From NCBI GenBank assembly GCA_024236175.1, contig JACKKY010000001.1, positions 992,001-1,056,000 of the forward strand: DNA of 64,000 bases. Direction: 5' to 3'. The position numbers and the translations under genes are program-made. This document shows positions 44,726-53,479 of the stretch, piece after piece. Under the pieces are notes generated by a model that saw only the letters and a program-made list of their open reading frames with translations, did not search any database and was not told where the DNA came from. How positions within the stretch are numbered: the stretch's first letter is position 1; the number at the start of each line of letters is the position of its first letter. This DNA comes from Novosphingobium sp. (GTDB lineage Bacteria > Pseudomonadota > Alphaproteobacteria > Sphingomonadales > Sphingomonadaceae).

Positions 44726-46807
44726 CTAGTAGGCGACGCTGAGCCGCAGGAACCCGCCGCGCCCGACGCCCGGAAGTCGCTCGCCCAATGCGACATCGGA
44801 ATCGCGCACGCGATTGATGCCGCTCAGATGGTCGGCATAGCGGCGGTCGAACAGGTTTTCGACGCCACCCGACACCCGCAACGCCCCTGACAGGCGCCAG
44901 TCGAACCACAGATTTGCGACCACCCAGCCGGAACTGGTCTGTTCGTCATTTGTGGCCGACACCTTGCGCTGGCTTGCCGCAGTGACGACCTCGCCTGTCA
45001 CAGACCAGTTGCTCGCGCCATAGGTCAGGCTTGCCCTGCCGTTGATCGGCGCGATGCGATAAAGATCGTCGGCGATGTCGCGGCGCTTGCCCCGGATATA
45101 GCTCACCGTCGCGTCAAATTGCAGTCCGGGCATGAACTGCCAGGACAGGTCGCCGTCGAAACCATAGAGTTCGGCATCGACATTGCTGAATATCAGCGGC
45201 GTCGCATCCCCGTTCATCGTCGCGATCATGATCTGCACGGCCATGCTCGCCGGCACTGGCGTGCCCTGGATGTAATTGTCGATCCGGCGGTAGAAGACCG
45301 ACGGTCGGAATGTGACCGCAGTACCCACAAGATCGACGCCGGCTTCGGCTGCCCAGGCCACTTCCGGCTTCAGCGCCTGGTCGCCGATGTAGATATTTCC
45401 GTCGGCAAGGCCGCCGCTGGCGCCTGTCGGCAGCCAGCTGAACCGTTCGACCGCGTTCGGGACACGCGTCTTGCGCGACAGCGTCAGGCGCGGACGCACC
45501 AGCCCTTCCTCGCGCCAGATGCGGGCCACCGCGTCGACCGTCGTGTTGTTGCGCGCGCGATTGTTCGCCGCCGTCGCCGCGGCCAGCATTTGCACCATGG
45601 CCGGCACTGCCGAGCCGGTGAGCGGGTCGGCCATTTTCGCGTGATGGCGGTCGACCCGAACGCCAAGGTCGCCCTGCCAATCGCCGAACTGCCCGGAAAG
45701 CTCCGCAAAGCCGCCGAACCTGCTCTCTTTCACCCGGTCGAGCGAGTTGATGAAGAAGGCGGCATTGTTCGGATTGGTGATCGTTGCCGACCGATCGACG
45801 TAACTGCCATCCATGCCGATCGCCAGCGGGCCAAAGCCGATCCTCGCGGATGCGTTGAAGGTATCCGCGTCGGCCAGAGTGCGGCGGAATTGCATGGGGC
45901 TCGTCGGCGGCGGACGGCGTTCGTAATTGTTCATGCCGTGCTTCACGCCGGTGTAACTCAGGGCGAGCATCGCCGGACGGCCCGCGATCTTCCCGTCGAA
46001 GCCGAGCCGGGCAAAGTCCGTATCGAAAAATTCTATATCCATCGGGAAAGGCGGGTTGCCGCTGTCACCCGTCTCCTGTCGGCGCAGATCCAGAGTCAGC
46101 GTGTTCTCGCCTTGCCGAATTCCGCCCGACAGGCCGTAGGTCAGGCGGCTGTAGGAGCTGTCCGCCACATGGCCGCCTGGAATGCGGTAATCATCGCCCT
46201 CTTCCCAGGACGCGATGGCGTTGACGCGATAGGTGTCGCTTGCCAGCCCGGCGACGCCGCCGACGGCAATGCCCTGGTCGACCGTACGATAGCTTGCCGC
46301 GACATCGACACGCGGCGCGAGGCTGTCGCCCGAGCCGAAGTCGACGCTCTTCAGGCGCGCGTCCACCAGTCCGCCCAGGCCAAGGCCCTGGCTCACCGGA
46401 GCAGCACCCCGGCTGACGGAGATGCTGTCGAGGAGGATGGTCGGCGCATAATGGAGCGGCGGGTCCATGGCGTTGGGGCCGCCCGACTGGAAACTCTGGC
46501 CGCCGACGCGGATCGCCAGCCTCTCGCTGAACAGGCCGCGATACTGCACCTGCCCGGAAACGGCACCGTTGTTGATCAGCGCGGCGCCGGGAAGATGTGC
46601 GACCAGTGCCGCAGCGTCGGCAGCCGAGGCGTTGCCGGAAACGGGTTCGGCCTCCACTTCGAGAGCCGGGAGCGGACGCCCCGCGACAATGATGGTGTCG
46701 GTCAATGCATCGGCGCCTTCTTGCGCCTGGGCGGGAATGGATGCCGCATTGGCCGCGGCGACGGCGCAGATCGATGCGCCCAATGAAAATCTTGCTTGAA
46801 AAGCCAT
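44726..46807 (-). CDS. TonB-dependent outer-membrane receptor (probable copper/OprC type)
   Basis: A 22-stranded barrel for energised uptake, 693 residues from ATG 46807. The signal peptide (ARFSLGASICAVAAANA) is followed by a plug domain with SQGLGLGGLVDARLKS and the GAALINNGAVSG segment. The C-terminus ends in aromatic residues (GFLRLSVAY), the barrel-insertion signal. The placement next to a DUF2946 protein and the size match TonB-dependent copper receptors. The ligand is therefore inferred as copper and no metal site is proven. The DUF2946 gene is transcribed just upstream (138-base spacer). Confidence 0.88.
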   Translation of the reverse strand: MAFQARFSLGASICAVAAANAASIPAQAQEGADALTDTIIVAGRPLPALEVEAEPVSGNASAADAAALVAHLPGAALINNGAVSGQVQYRGLFSERLAIRVGGQSFQSGGPNAMDPPLHYAPTILLDSISVSRGAAPVSQGLGLGGLVDARLKSVDFGSGDSLAPRVDVAASYRTVDQGIAVGGVAGLASDTYRVNAIASWEEGDDYRIPGGHVADSSYSRLTYGLSGGIRQGENTLTLDLRRQETGDSGNPPFPMDIEFFDTDFARLGFDGKIAGRPAMLALSYTGVKHGMNNYERRPPPTSPMQFRRTLADADTFNASARIGFGPLAIGMDGSYVDRSATITNPNNAAFFINSLDRVKESRFGGFAELSGQFGDWQGDLGVRVDRHHAKMADPLTGSAVPAMVQMLAAATAANNRARNNTTVDAVARIWREEGLVRPRLTLSRKTRVPNAVERFSWLPTGASGGLADGNIYIGDQALKPEVAWAAEAGVDLVGTAVTFRPSVFYRRIDNYIQGTPVPASMAVQIMIATMNGDATPLIFSNVDAELYGFDGDLSWQFMPGLQFDATVSYIRGKRRDIADDLYRIAPINGRASLTYGASNWSVTGEVVTAASQRKVSATNDEQTSSGWVVANLWFDWRLSGALRVSGGVENLFDRRYADHLSGINRVRDSDVALGERLPGVGRGGFLRLSVAY

Positions 46808-46945
46808 GGATCGAGGCCCCTGGACAGGAGTTGCCACATTGCGTCCGAGAGACTGCGCGCGCGGCCTGCGCGAGACAGGCAGCTCCGCGCAACTGCTCGG
46901 GATGCAGTTTTGCGGGAGGGAGCCCTGCCGCAGTGCGGCCTGGGC

Positions 46946-47338
46946 TCAGGCCAGGATGGGAGGGCCTCTTGCAGGTGGGCGCAGGCTACGCCAGGCAGCC
47001 AGCCGGGCGGCGGCAAGCGCCGGGCCAGACAGCACGGAGAAGGCAGAAGCAGGCAGGTCAAGCGCGAGCGCCTGCGGCAGGTCGAAAGCCTTCGCCGTGG
47101 CAACGCCGAACGGACAGGGATCGTGCCGGGTTTCTTGCTGCGGTTCCTCTTCTTGGAGCTGCCCGTCGGCATCCAGCAACACGCTGACCGGGCCGTATCC
47201 GGTGCATAGAAGGACCCGGACACCGCCTTGATCGACCGACGGCATCCATCCCGCAGGCATCGCTGCACGCGCCACGACGGCCGCTGCGAACAGCAGCCAC
47301 GCGAATGCAAGGCGACGGGATTGTCGAAGCCGGGTCAC
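46946..47338 (-). CDS. DUF2946-like protein
   Basis: About 130 residues from GTG 47338 (the open frame starts earlier, at 47458, so the start is uncertain). It is a small protein with one N-terminal hydrophobic helix (FAWLLFAAAVVARAAMPAGWMP), a cysteine in LLCTGYGP, and a HDPCPFG motif typical of DUF2946 members found beside copper-receptor genes, then an alanine/leucine-rich tail. Probably periplasm-facing and membrane-anchored. It likely works with the TonB receptor downstream in metal handling. Confidence in the family is moderate. Confidence 0.65.
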   Translation of the reverse strand: MTRLRQSRRLAFAWLLFAAAVVARAAMPAGWMPSVDQGGVRVLLCTGYGPVSVLLDADGQLQEEEPQQETRHDPCPFGVATAKAFDLPQALALDLPASAFSVLSGPALAAARLAAWRSLRPPARGPPILA

Positions 47339-47412
47339 GACCGGCGCGCTAGGCCGGTTGTCCTGCGCGCACAAGTCGAAAGTTGGTGAGCCCGCCTGGC
47401 CCAAACCATTGA

Positions 47413-47448
47413 AAAGGGGACGCCGGCCACCCCAGCCGCGTCCCCTTT
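47413..47448 (-). terminator. Terminator after the MscS-like channel gene
   Basis: On the minus strand: AAAGGGGACG / CGTCCCCTTT ten-base stem enclosing a GC-rich loop, followed by TTCAATGG. About 40 bases after the stop of the 47489 gene. Confidence 0.75.
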
Positions 47449-47488
47449 CCCGGACCACTCGCCCCGAAGGGCGGGTGCGGTCAGGCGA

Positions 47489-48652
47489 TCAGGGCTTGTT
47501 TTCCCAGCGCTGCAGCTGGCGCGAAGCCCAGTCGCGTCCGCCCAGCCCGAAGGCCAGCGCCCCGGCAACCGCGCCGCCGATGACCAGCGCGCCGAAGGCC
47601 AGACGGACGATATCGTCGCCAACACCCATGAACTCGAGGCCCATGAAGGTGAACAGGACTATCGTTGCCCATTTCACGATGTTGGCTGCGAGATTCGCCT
47701 CGCCCGCACCGGTGATCAGCCGCACCAGCACCCGTGCGATCAGGAAACCGACGATGACCACCACCGAACCGAACACCACGCGTCCGCCGAGTTCGAGGAT
47801 GCGGTCCAGTATGGCGGTCAGTTCCGGGAAGCCGAGCAGCCGTGTCGCGGCAATCGCGAAGAACAGGATGATGGCCACCTGTGCGATCCGGGCCAGCAGG
47901 TCCGAAACGGTCGTCCCGGCAGGCAGGATCCCGGTATCGCCAAGCGCGCGGTCAGCGCCGAGGCCGGGCAACAACTCCTTGAGGGTATTCGCGACAAAGC
48001 GCGAAATCAGGTAGCCGAGCCCCAGCAGGATAGCGGCGCCGATGATCCGCGGAATTGAATCGAGGATCAGTCGCAGCATGTCGCTGGCAGGGGCCGAAAC
48101 GCTTTCGAGGTCCAGTGCGTCGAGTGCGAGGATCGCAACCGGGATGATAATCAGCACGTAGACGATTACGCCGATGGTCTTGCTGATCGCGGGATTGCCG
48201 GTGACCGAATCGACTCCGCCCTTGTTCGCCCACTTGTCGAAATCGACGGTCTGGAGCGCGGTAACGACTATGTCGCGCACGATCTTGGCCACCATGGCGC
48301 CGATGAAGAAGATCAGCCCAGCCCCGACGAGATTGGGTATGAAGCCCATGATGTTGTTGAGGAGCGTCTGCACGGGCGTCATGACCCCGCCCAGGTCGAA
48401 CACCTGCAACACCGCGAGCAGGCCGAACAGCCAGATAAGCAGGGAAACGATCTTGCCGAGGGAACTGCCTATGGAATCTCCGCTCGCCGTGCTCTTGCGC
48501 AACAGCTCGACCGCGTCGATCAGCTTGGCGAACGCCCATTTCGCGGCCTTGGCCAGGAAATAGGTTACCACCAGGATCACGACTGCATAGACGATTTTCC
48601 AGGCAATAGCTTCCGCCAGAACCGGGTCGAACGCGTAGTTCCCTATCTGCAT
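47489..48652 (-). CDS. Mechanosensitive-channel-like protein with conserved TM-helix repeats
   Basis: A 387-residue polytopic membrane protein with about ten hydrophobic segments and three similar repeats (IAWKIVYAVVILVVTYFLAK, NLVGAGLIFFIGAMVAKIVR, RIIGAAILLGLGYLISRFVA). This is the pattern of the family annotated as small-conductance mechanosensitive channel or conserved TM helix. It lacks the soluble MscS beta domain, so gating by tension is not established. Start ATG 48652 has an AGGAGAG ribosome-binding site. Monocistronic by spacing and terminator. Confidence 0.85.
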   Translation of the reverse strand: MQIGNYAFDPVLAEAIAWKIVYAVVILVVTYFLAKAAKWAFAKLIDAVELLRKSTASGDSIGSSLGKIVSLLIWLFGLLAVLQVFDLGGVMTPVQTLLNNIMGFIPNLVGAGLIFFIGAMVAKIVRDIVVTALQTVDFDKWANKGGVDSVTGNPAISKTIGVIVYVLIIIPVAILALDALDLESVSAPASDMLRLILDSIPRIIGAAILLGLGYLISRFVANTLKELLPGLGADRALGDTGILPAGTTVSDLLARIAQVAIILFFAIAATRLLGFPELTAILDRILELGGRVVFGSVVVIVGFLIARVLVRLITGAGEANLAANIVKWATIVLFTFMGLEFMGVGDDIVRLAFGALVIGGAVAGALAFGLGGRDWASRQLQRWENKP

Positions 48653-48746
48653 ATCCACTCTCCTGTTTCCCGCTATCCCGGCGAAAACTAACATGAAATG
48701 CCGTTTTGCCCAAACCAGCCGCCGATTCCGCGCTCCAGCCGGGATC

Positions 48747-49223
48747 TCAGAGGGTCATGGTCATGCAGACGCTGAGCGGATCTTCGCGATAGTCGGCGAA
48801 CGGCGGGCAACGTATGAAACCGTGCGCTTCGTAAAGCCGCCGCGCGGGAAGCAGCGCATCGATCGTCCCTGTCTCGAGACTGGCGCGTCGATAGCCGCGG
48901 CGCCGCGCTTCGGCGAGCAAGTGGAGCAGGATCGCCTTGCCTACGCCCCTGCCGCGATAGTCCGGCCCCGCACGCATCGACTTGATCTCGCAGTGGACTG
49001 AATCGAGCCGCTTGATCGCCCCGCACCCGGCGAGCCGCTCGCCATCCCACGCGGAATAGAAGGTCACGCCGGGCTCCCGCAGTTTTTCGGCGGGCAGGGC
49101 GTGAATGCTGTCGGCCGGGAACAGCCGATACAGCTCGTCGAGATGCAGTTGCAGCAGCGCCATGACCGCTTCCCCGGAAAGGTCGTCTTCGACGATTCGC
49201 AATCCTTGGATCATCTTGCTCAC
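48747..49223 (-). CDS. GNAT family N-acetyltransferase
   Basis: 158 residues. Motif A is RAGPDYRGRGVGKAILLHLL near residues 84-103, and the C-terminal PARRLYEAHGFIRCPPF is typical of PhnO/YafP-like members. Start ATG 49223 overlaps the stop of the RDD gene by four bases, making it the last gene of the seven-gene operon read from 55457. Substrate unknown. Its presence in this operon may be incidental, as GNAT genes are commonly attached to such clusters. Confidence 0.87.
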   Translation of the reverse strand: MSKMIQGLRIVEDDLSGEAVMALLQLHLDELYRLFPADSIHALPAEKLREPGVTFYSAWDGERLAGCGAIKRLDSVHCEIKSMRAGPDYRGRGVGKAILLHLLAEARRRGYRRASLETGTIDALLPARRLYEAHGFIRCPPFADYREDPLSVCMTMTL

Positions 49224-50140
49224 CCGAACTTGTCGGCCTTGCGCTGGCCCATGCGCATGCCGGCTTCCAGCCTGGCGCGCAGCTGTGCGTAGTAGGCATC
49301 GAGGAAGGCGCGCTCGTCGCCCTCGCCCGGATCCCAGCCGATCTTGCGGCAGATCGCCTCGTGCACGGCGGCGATCGCTTCCGGACGATTCTCGCGCAGC
49401 ACACGCTCCAGCGTTTGCAACTCGTATTCCCCATAGATCGACAGCTCCGCTTCGCCGAAACGATAGGCGGCCCCTGTCTCAGGACTGACCTTGCCGGCTC
49501 CCTTCCCAACCGACATCACCGCTTCCAGCTTGCGCCGGGGGGCTTCGACCACCCAGCTTCCGGCGATGACGTCGCCGGCGCGAAGCCTGTCCCTGTTGAA
49601 GAAGGGGAAGAGCGCGAAGATCAGGAACCAGGCCGTCGCGGCAAGCCCTGCCGGACCACCTTCTCCGTCTCCAGCGGAAGCGAGGAAGACGAGCGGCATG
49701 AACAGTTCGATGTCGCGAAGAAGGTTGCGGGCGATCACCATTTCCGCTGTCAGCCGCCCACCGTCTCGCGCCGCGATGCGGATACCGGTCAGCCGCTTGC
49801 CGGGTGTCGCGCCGCGCGGGCCCAGCTCGAAGAACAGGAAATAGGCATTGCGGAACAGGAACATCGCCGCGACCCACAGGATGAACAGGAATTGCAGGGC
49901 ATGGCCGACCGGCGAGGGATCGTCGCCCCTGGCCAGCGCTCCGATCGTACCCCCGGCGAGGAAAATGAGCGCCACCGTCGTCCCGACGATCAGCAACATG
50001 ATGAAAATCAGGTCGAGCAGAAGCGCCCCGGCCCGCGTGCCCCGGCTGGCGAGCGTGAACGGCAGCGCAATACCCTCGGGCGTAACCATCACCCGTTCGC
50101 GGTCGCCGCGGCGCAACCGCTTCGGTGTGCGCGCGCTCAC
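49220..50140 (-). CDS. RDD family membrane protein
   Basis: 306 residues. The RDD domain in the N-terminal 190 residues has Arg-Asp positions in the membrane (SRGTRAGALLLDLIFIMLL and the TPGKRLTGIRI segment), with three or four helices, and is followed by a cytosolic C-terminal extension of about 110 residues rich in charged residues (MRMGQRKADKFG end). RDD proteins occur next to MoxR/DUF58 genes and may help envelope stress responses or transport. It overlaps both its upstream neighbour (50137-50140) and the GNAT gene by four bases. Confidence 0.87.
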   Translation of the reverse strand: MSARTPKRLRRGDRERVMVTPEGIALPFTLASRGTRAGALLLDLIFIMLLIVGTTVALIFLAGGTIGALARGDDPSPVGHALQFLFILWVAAMFLFRNAYFLFFELGPRGATPGKRLTGIRIAARDGGRLTAEMVIARNLLRDIELFMPLVFLASAGDGEGGPAGLAATAWFLIFALFPFFNRDRLRAGDVIAGSWVVEAPRRKLEAVMSVGKGAGKVSPETGAAYRFGEAELSIYGEYELQTLERVLRENRPEAIAAVHEAICRKIGWDPGEGDERAFLDAYYAQLRARLEAGMRMGQRKADKFG

Positions 50141-51171
50141 GGCGCGTCTCTCTCGCTCTTGTCGCTACCGAAGGCGAAGAAATAGGCCAGCCAGAAGACC
50201 AGCATGAAGCCACCCACAGCGAAGCGTCCGGCCGTATCGTCGATGAGCTGGCGAGCGTAACCTTCGAGCATGGCCGCGATCACCAGCATCAGCACCACGC
50301 CCGCCATGACCTGCGCAGAGCGGCGACCAGCCTCCGCCGCGGCCCGGAGCACCGGCCGGTCGCCGGGAAATGCCATCGATCTGCCGATATGCAGCCCCGC
50401 GCCCCCGGCAAGCAAAATGGCGAACAGTTCGGTCGTGCCATGGACCGACAGCCAGCCGGCGAAATCGACGAGCAGCCCCCGGCTCGCGAACAGCCACAGC
50501 ATCGCGCCGAGCGTCGCCATGTTCTGCACGAGCAGCATCAGCGAGGGGATGCCGAAGGCAAAACCGAGCGCGAAAGCCAGGATCGAAACCTGGGCGTTAT
50601 TGCTGAAAAGGTAGGCGGAAAAGGCTGCCAGCGGCGCCTGCTCCGGCTTGCCGAACAGCGTCGCTTCCAGCGCCTCGCGACTGGCGCCCGGCACGCGGGT
50701 ATCGGCAAACTGTCCGGGAACTACCGCGTGGTACCACTCGGGGTCGCCGGCGACCAGGAGCCAGCCGACCACCGCACCGGCGACCATGACCGCAAGAGCG
50801 ATCAGCAAGTCCAGCCAGATCGCCCGCACCGACGCGCTCCAGCCACCGCCGAGGAAGCGCCGGAACCAGGAACCGAGCGAGGAACGCGGCCCGTAGACGA
50901 TGAACCAGGCGCGCTGCACAAGCCCTTCCAGATAGGCAAGCGTCGCTGCATCCAGCGAGGTTTCACGCGCGATCGAAAGACTTGAGGCGACGGTTCGGTA
51001 CAACACCGGCAGGGCCAGTACGTCCTCGTCGGACAGTTTGCGCAAGCGGCCCTTTTCCATTTGCGTGACGATCTTCTCCAATCGCTTCCAGTCGGTCTCG
51101 CGTTCGATCCGGAAGCGGTCGGAGCGCAAGGCGGCGGCTTCGATGGCGGCAAGGGAGTCGCGCTCGGCCAT
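50137..51171 (-). CDS. SpoIIM-family (stage II sporulation protein M-like) membrane protein
   Basis: 344 residues, with about six helices, including LIALAVMVAGAVVGWLLVAG, ILAFALGFAFGIPSLMLLVQ and VHGTTELFAILLAGGAGL, the latter family-typical with its conserved GxxE segment. A non-sporulating relative of SpoIIM; the family in Gram-negatives is associated with MoxR-DUF58 operons. Its start overlaps the DUF58 stop by one base (TGATG at 51171). Function not known. Confidence 0.85.
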   Translation of the reverse strand: MAERDSLAAIEAAALRSDRFRIERETDWKRLEKIVTQMEKGRLRKLSDEDVLALPVLYRTVASSLSIARETSLDAATLAYLEGLVQRAWFIVYGPRSSLGSWFRRFLGGGWSASVRAIWLDLLIALAVMVAGAVVGWLLVAGDPEWYHAVVPGQFADTRVPGASREALEATLFGKPEQAPLAAFSAYLFSNNAQVSILAFALGFAFGIPSLMLLVQNMATLGAMLWLFASRGLLVDFAGWLSVHGTTELFAILLAGGAGLHIGRSMAFPGDRPVLRAAAEAGRRSAQVMAGVVLMLVIAAMLEGYARQLIDDTAGRFAVGGFMLVFWLAYFFAFGSDKSERDAP

Positions 51172-52499
51172 CAGCCGATCGCCCCGGCCCGCTTGATCGC
51201 CAGATAGGCGTCGATCAATCGCGTACCGATCTGCGCATAGGGCGCCTCGATCACGTCGACGCCGAGCTGCTTCAGGCGCCTCGTGACCAGTTCCCGCTGG
51301 GTCAGCAGCGAATCCGCAGTGACCGCCATGGCCAGCGCTTGCATGTCGGTCGGCTCGGCTCCGGCGATCTCTTCCAGCTCCTCGTCCGCCATCGTCACGA
51401 ACAGCACGAGATGGCGCGAAACCAGCCGGCCGATGCTCTCGATCATCAGTTCCGCGCTGGTCGGATCGGTGAAGTCGCTGAACACCACGATCAGCGAGCG
51501 GCGCTGCAGCCGCCCGGCGAGCGTCGCCAGCGCCAGGGTGAAGTTGGGCTCCTGGGGGAGATAGTCGAGCGTCGCCGCCGCGCTCTGTAACCGGTGGAAT
51601 TCATGCGCACCGGATATGAACGGCGTCATCGTCTCGGGATGGGCGGCGAAGCCGAACAGCGACACCTTGTCGCCGCCCTTGAGCGCGACATAAGCGGTCG
51701 CCAGCGCGGCCGAGACCGCGCGGTCGATGCGCGGCATGCCGCCGATCGGTTCGCACATCGCCTGCCCGCAATCGAGCGCGAAGACGATCTGGTTATTGCG
51801 CTCGGTCTCGTATTCCTTGGCCAGAAGCGCGGAATGCCGGGCCGACGCCTTCCAGTCGATGCGGCGCCGATCCATTCCCGGCTGGTATTCGGACAGCGCC
51901 TCGAACTGGGTACCTTCACCCCTGATGCGCCGCGCAATGAGGCCGAATTGCGCATCCTTGAGGAAGGTCTGCAAGGCAGGCGAACGCACCTCGCCGATGT
52001 TGGGCCAGACCCGCACTTCCCGCTCCTCGCGTCGGGCAAGCTGCCGCGCGCCAAGCCCGAGAGGCCCGACCCAGCGCAACCAGAGCCGATCGACGCTGCC
52101 CGGTCCGCGCCGGGCTGGCGCGAAGGCAGCCGAACCCCGCCAAGCGGATCCGCTGCCGTCGAGCGCGAAGGCAAGCCGGCCGCCCGGCGCGAGCCGGGCA
52201 TCGGTGCCGAGTGCGGCATCGACCCGGGAGCGCTGGCCACCGCCGAATGTGGCATGGACGAGGAACTGGTTCTCCGCCCCGACCTCTACGTCGGCTGGAG
52301 CAGTCAGCGTCACGTCGCGCAACCGCCCTGCAGCCAGCGCGTCGGCGACAACGAGCGCCAAAAGCGCGCCGCCCAGCGCCGGGACCGCGATCCATGCCCC
52401 CGGCGCCGCTGCAGCGATGACAAGCGCCAGCGGCGCGGCCAGCGCGATCAGCACGGCAGCACGCGTCGTCGGGACGATGAGGGGAACGGCAAGCGCCAT
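51171..52499 (-). CDS. DUF58 / von Willebrand factor A-like protein
   Basis: 442 residues. Two N-terminal hydrophobic helices (VLIALAAPLALVIAAAAPGAW and IAVPALGGALLALVVADAL) are followed by a conserved region with RRIDWKASARHSALLAKEYETE (DUF58 hallmark, around residue 210) and a vWA-like domain with FALDCGQAM and VFSDFTDP, approximating a MIDAS. Paired with MoxR in the operon, five bases after MoxR's stop codon, and probably the target of the MoxR AAA ATPase in metal-centre or envelope complex maturation. Confidence 0.9.
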   Translation of the reverse strand: MALAVPLIVPTTRAAVLIALAAPLALVIAAAAPGAWIAVPALGGALLALVVADALAAGRLRDVTLTAPADVEVGAENQFLVHATFGGGQRSRVDAALGTDARLAPGGRLAFALDGSGSAWRGSAAFAPARRGPGSVDRLWLRWVGPLGLGARQLARREEREVRVWPNIGEVRSPALQTFLKDAQFGLIARRIRGEGTQFEALSEYQPGMDRRRIDWKASARHSALLAKEYETERNNQIVFALDCGQAMCEPIGGMPRIDRAVSAALATAYVALKGGDKVSLFGFAAHPETMTPFISGAHEFHRLQSAAATLDYLPQEPNFTLALATLAGRLQRRSLIVVFSDFTDPTSAELMIESIGRLVSRHLVLFVTMADEELEEIAGAEPTDMQALAMAVTADSLLTQRELVTRRLKQLGVDVIEAPYAQIGTRLIDAYLAIKRAGAIG

Positions 52500-52504
52500 G
52501 ACCG

Positions 52505-53479
52505 TTAACGCGGCGCCTCGGTCTGTTCGACAAGCTCGGCCACCAGCGCTTCGACCTGCTTGCCTTCAATCTCGGCCGCCGGGCTGAGCAGCAGGCGATG
52601 CCGCAACACCGCGGTGCTGAGCGCCTTGACGTCGTCCGGCACCACATAGTCGCGACCATCCAGGGCGGCACGCGCCCGCGCGGCGCCGGCAAGCAGAACT
52701 GCTGCGCGCGGGGAGGCGCCGCAGGCAAGGTCCGCGCTCTCACGCGTCGCCCGCACCAGCCGCACGACATAGTCGGTCACGCTGTCGGCAAGAGTGACCG
52801 CTTTCACTGCCGCGGCAGCCGCATCCAGCAGTTCGGGGCTGGCCACGGCGGAGATACCCAGCTCTTCGGGATGCGGCAGTCCGCTCTGCTCGCCGAAGCG
52901 GGAAACGATCCGCGTCTCTTCCTCCAGGCTGGGATAGGGCACCAGCAGCTTGAACAGGAACCGGTCAAGCTGGGCTTCGGGCAACGGATAGACGCCCTGG
53001 CTCTCGATCGGGTTTTGCGTTGCGACCACCATGAAATGCGGCGGCAGGGGATACGCGGTCCCGTCGAGTGTCACCCTGCGCTCCTGCATCGCCTCCAGCA
53101 GGGCGGCCTGCGTCTTGGGCGGGGTACGATTGATCTCGTCCGCCAGCAGCAGGTCGCAGAAGATCGGCCCGCGAGTCAGGGTGAACTGGCTGGTCTGGAA
53201 GTTGAACAGGTTGGAACCAAGGATATCGCCGGGCATCAGGTCGGGCGTGAACTGGATGCGTCCGAAGTTCAGCCCGAGGCTGGCAGCAAGGCATTGGGCA
53301 AGGAACGTCTTCGCAGTGCCCGGCGGGCCTTCGAGCAGGACGTGTCCGCGCACCATCAGCGCCACCAGCAGGTGATCGACGATTTCAGCCTGGCCGACCA
53401 CGGCCTTGGAAATCTCGCTGCGGATGGCGGCGGCGAGCTGGCCCACCTCGGCGACGCTCATGGCCTTAATGTCACTCAT
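52505..53479 (-). CDS. MoxR family AAA ATPase
   Basis: 324 residues of AAA_3 type. Walker A is EGPPGTAKTF (around 55-64), Walker B LLLADEINR with the pore-like PPKTQAALLEAM, sensor-1 VVATQNPIESQGVYPL and arginine motifs in the C-terminal lid. It probably acts as a chaperone on the neighbouring vWA/DUF58 protein. It starts by overlapping the DUF4350 stop with ATGA at 53476-53479. Confidence 0.94.
   Translation of the reverse strand: MSDIKAMSVAEVGQLAAAIRSEISKAVVGQAEIVDHLLVALMVRGHVLLEGPPGTAKTFLAQCLAASLGLNFGRIQFTPDLMPGDILGSNLFNFQTSQFTLTRGPIFCDLLLADEINRTPPKTQAALLEAMQERRVTLDGTAYPLPPHFMVVATQNPIESQGVYPLPEAQLDRFLFKLLVPYPSLEEETRIVSRFGEQSGLPHPEELGISAVASPELLDAAAAAVKAVTLADSVTDYVVRLVRATRESADLACGASPRAAVLLAGAARARAALDGRDYVVPDDVKALSTAVLRHRLLLSPAAEIEGKQVEALVAELVEQTEAPR

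Noticed and set aside
50137..51171. Sporulation gene
   Set aside because: SpoIIM-like homology only; these proteins are common in non-sporulating Gram-negatives in MoxR clusters.
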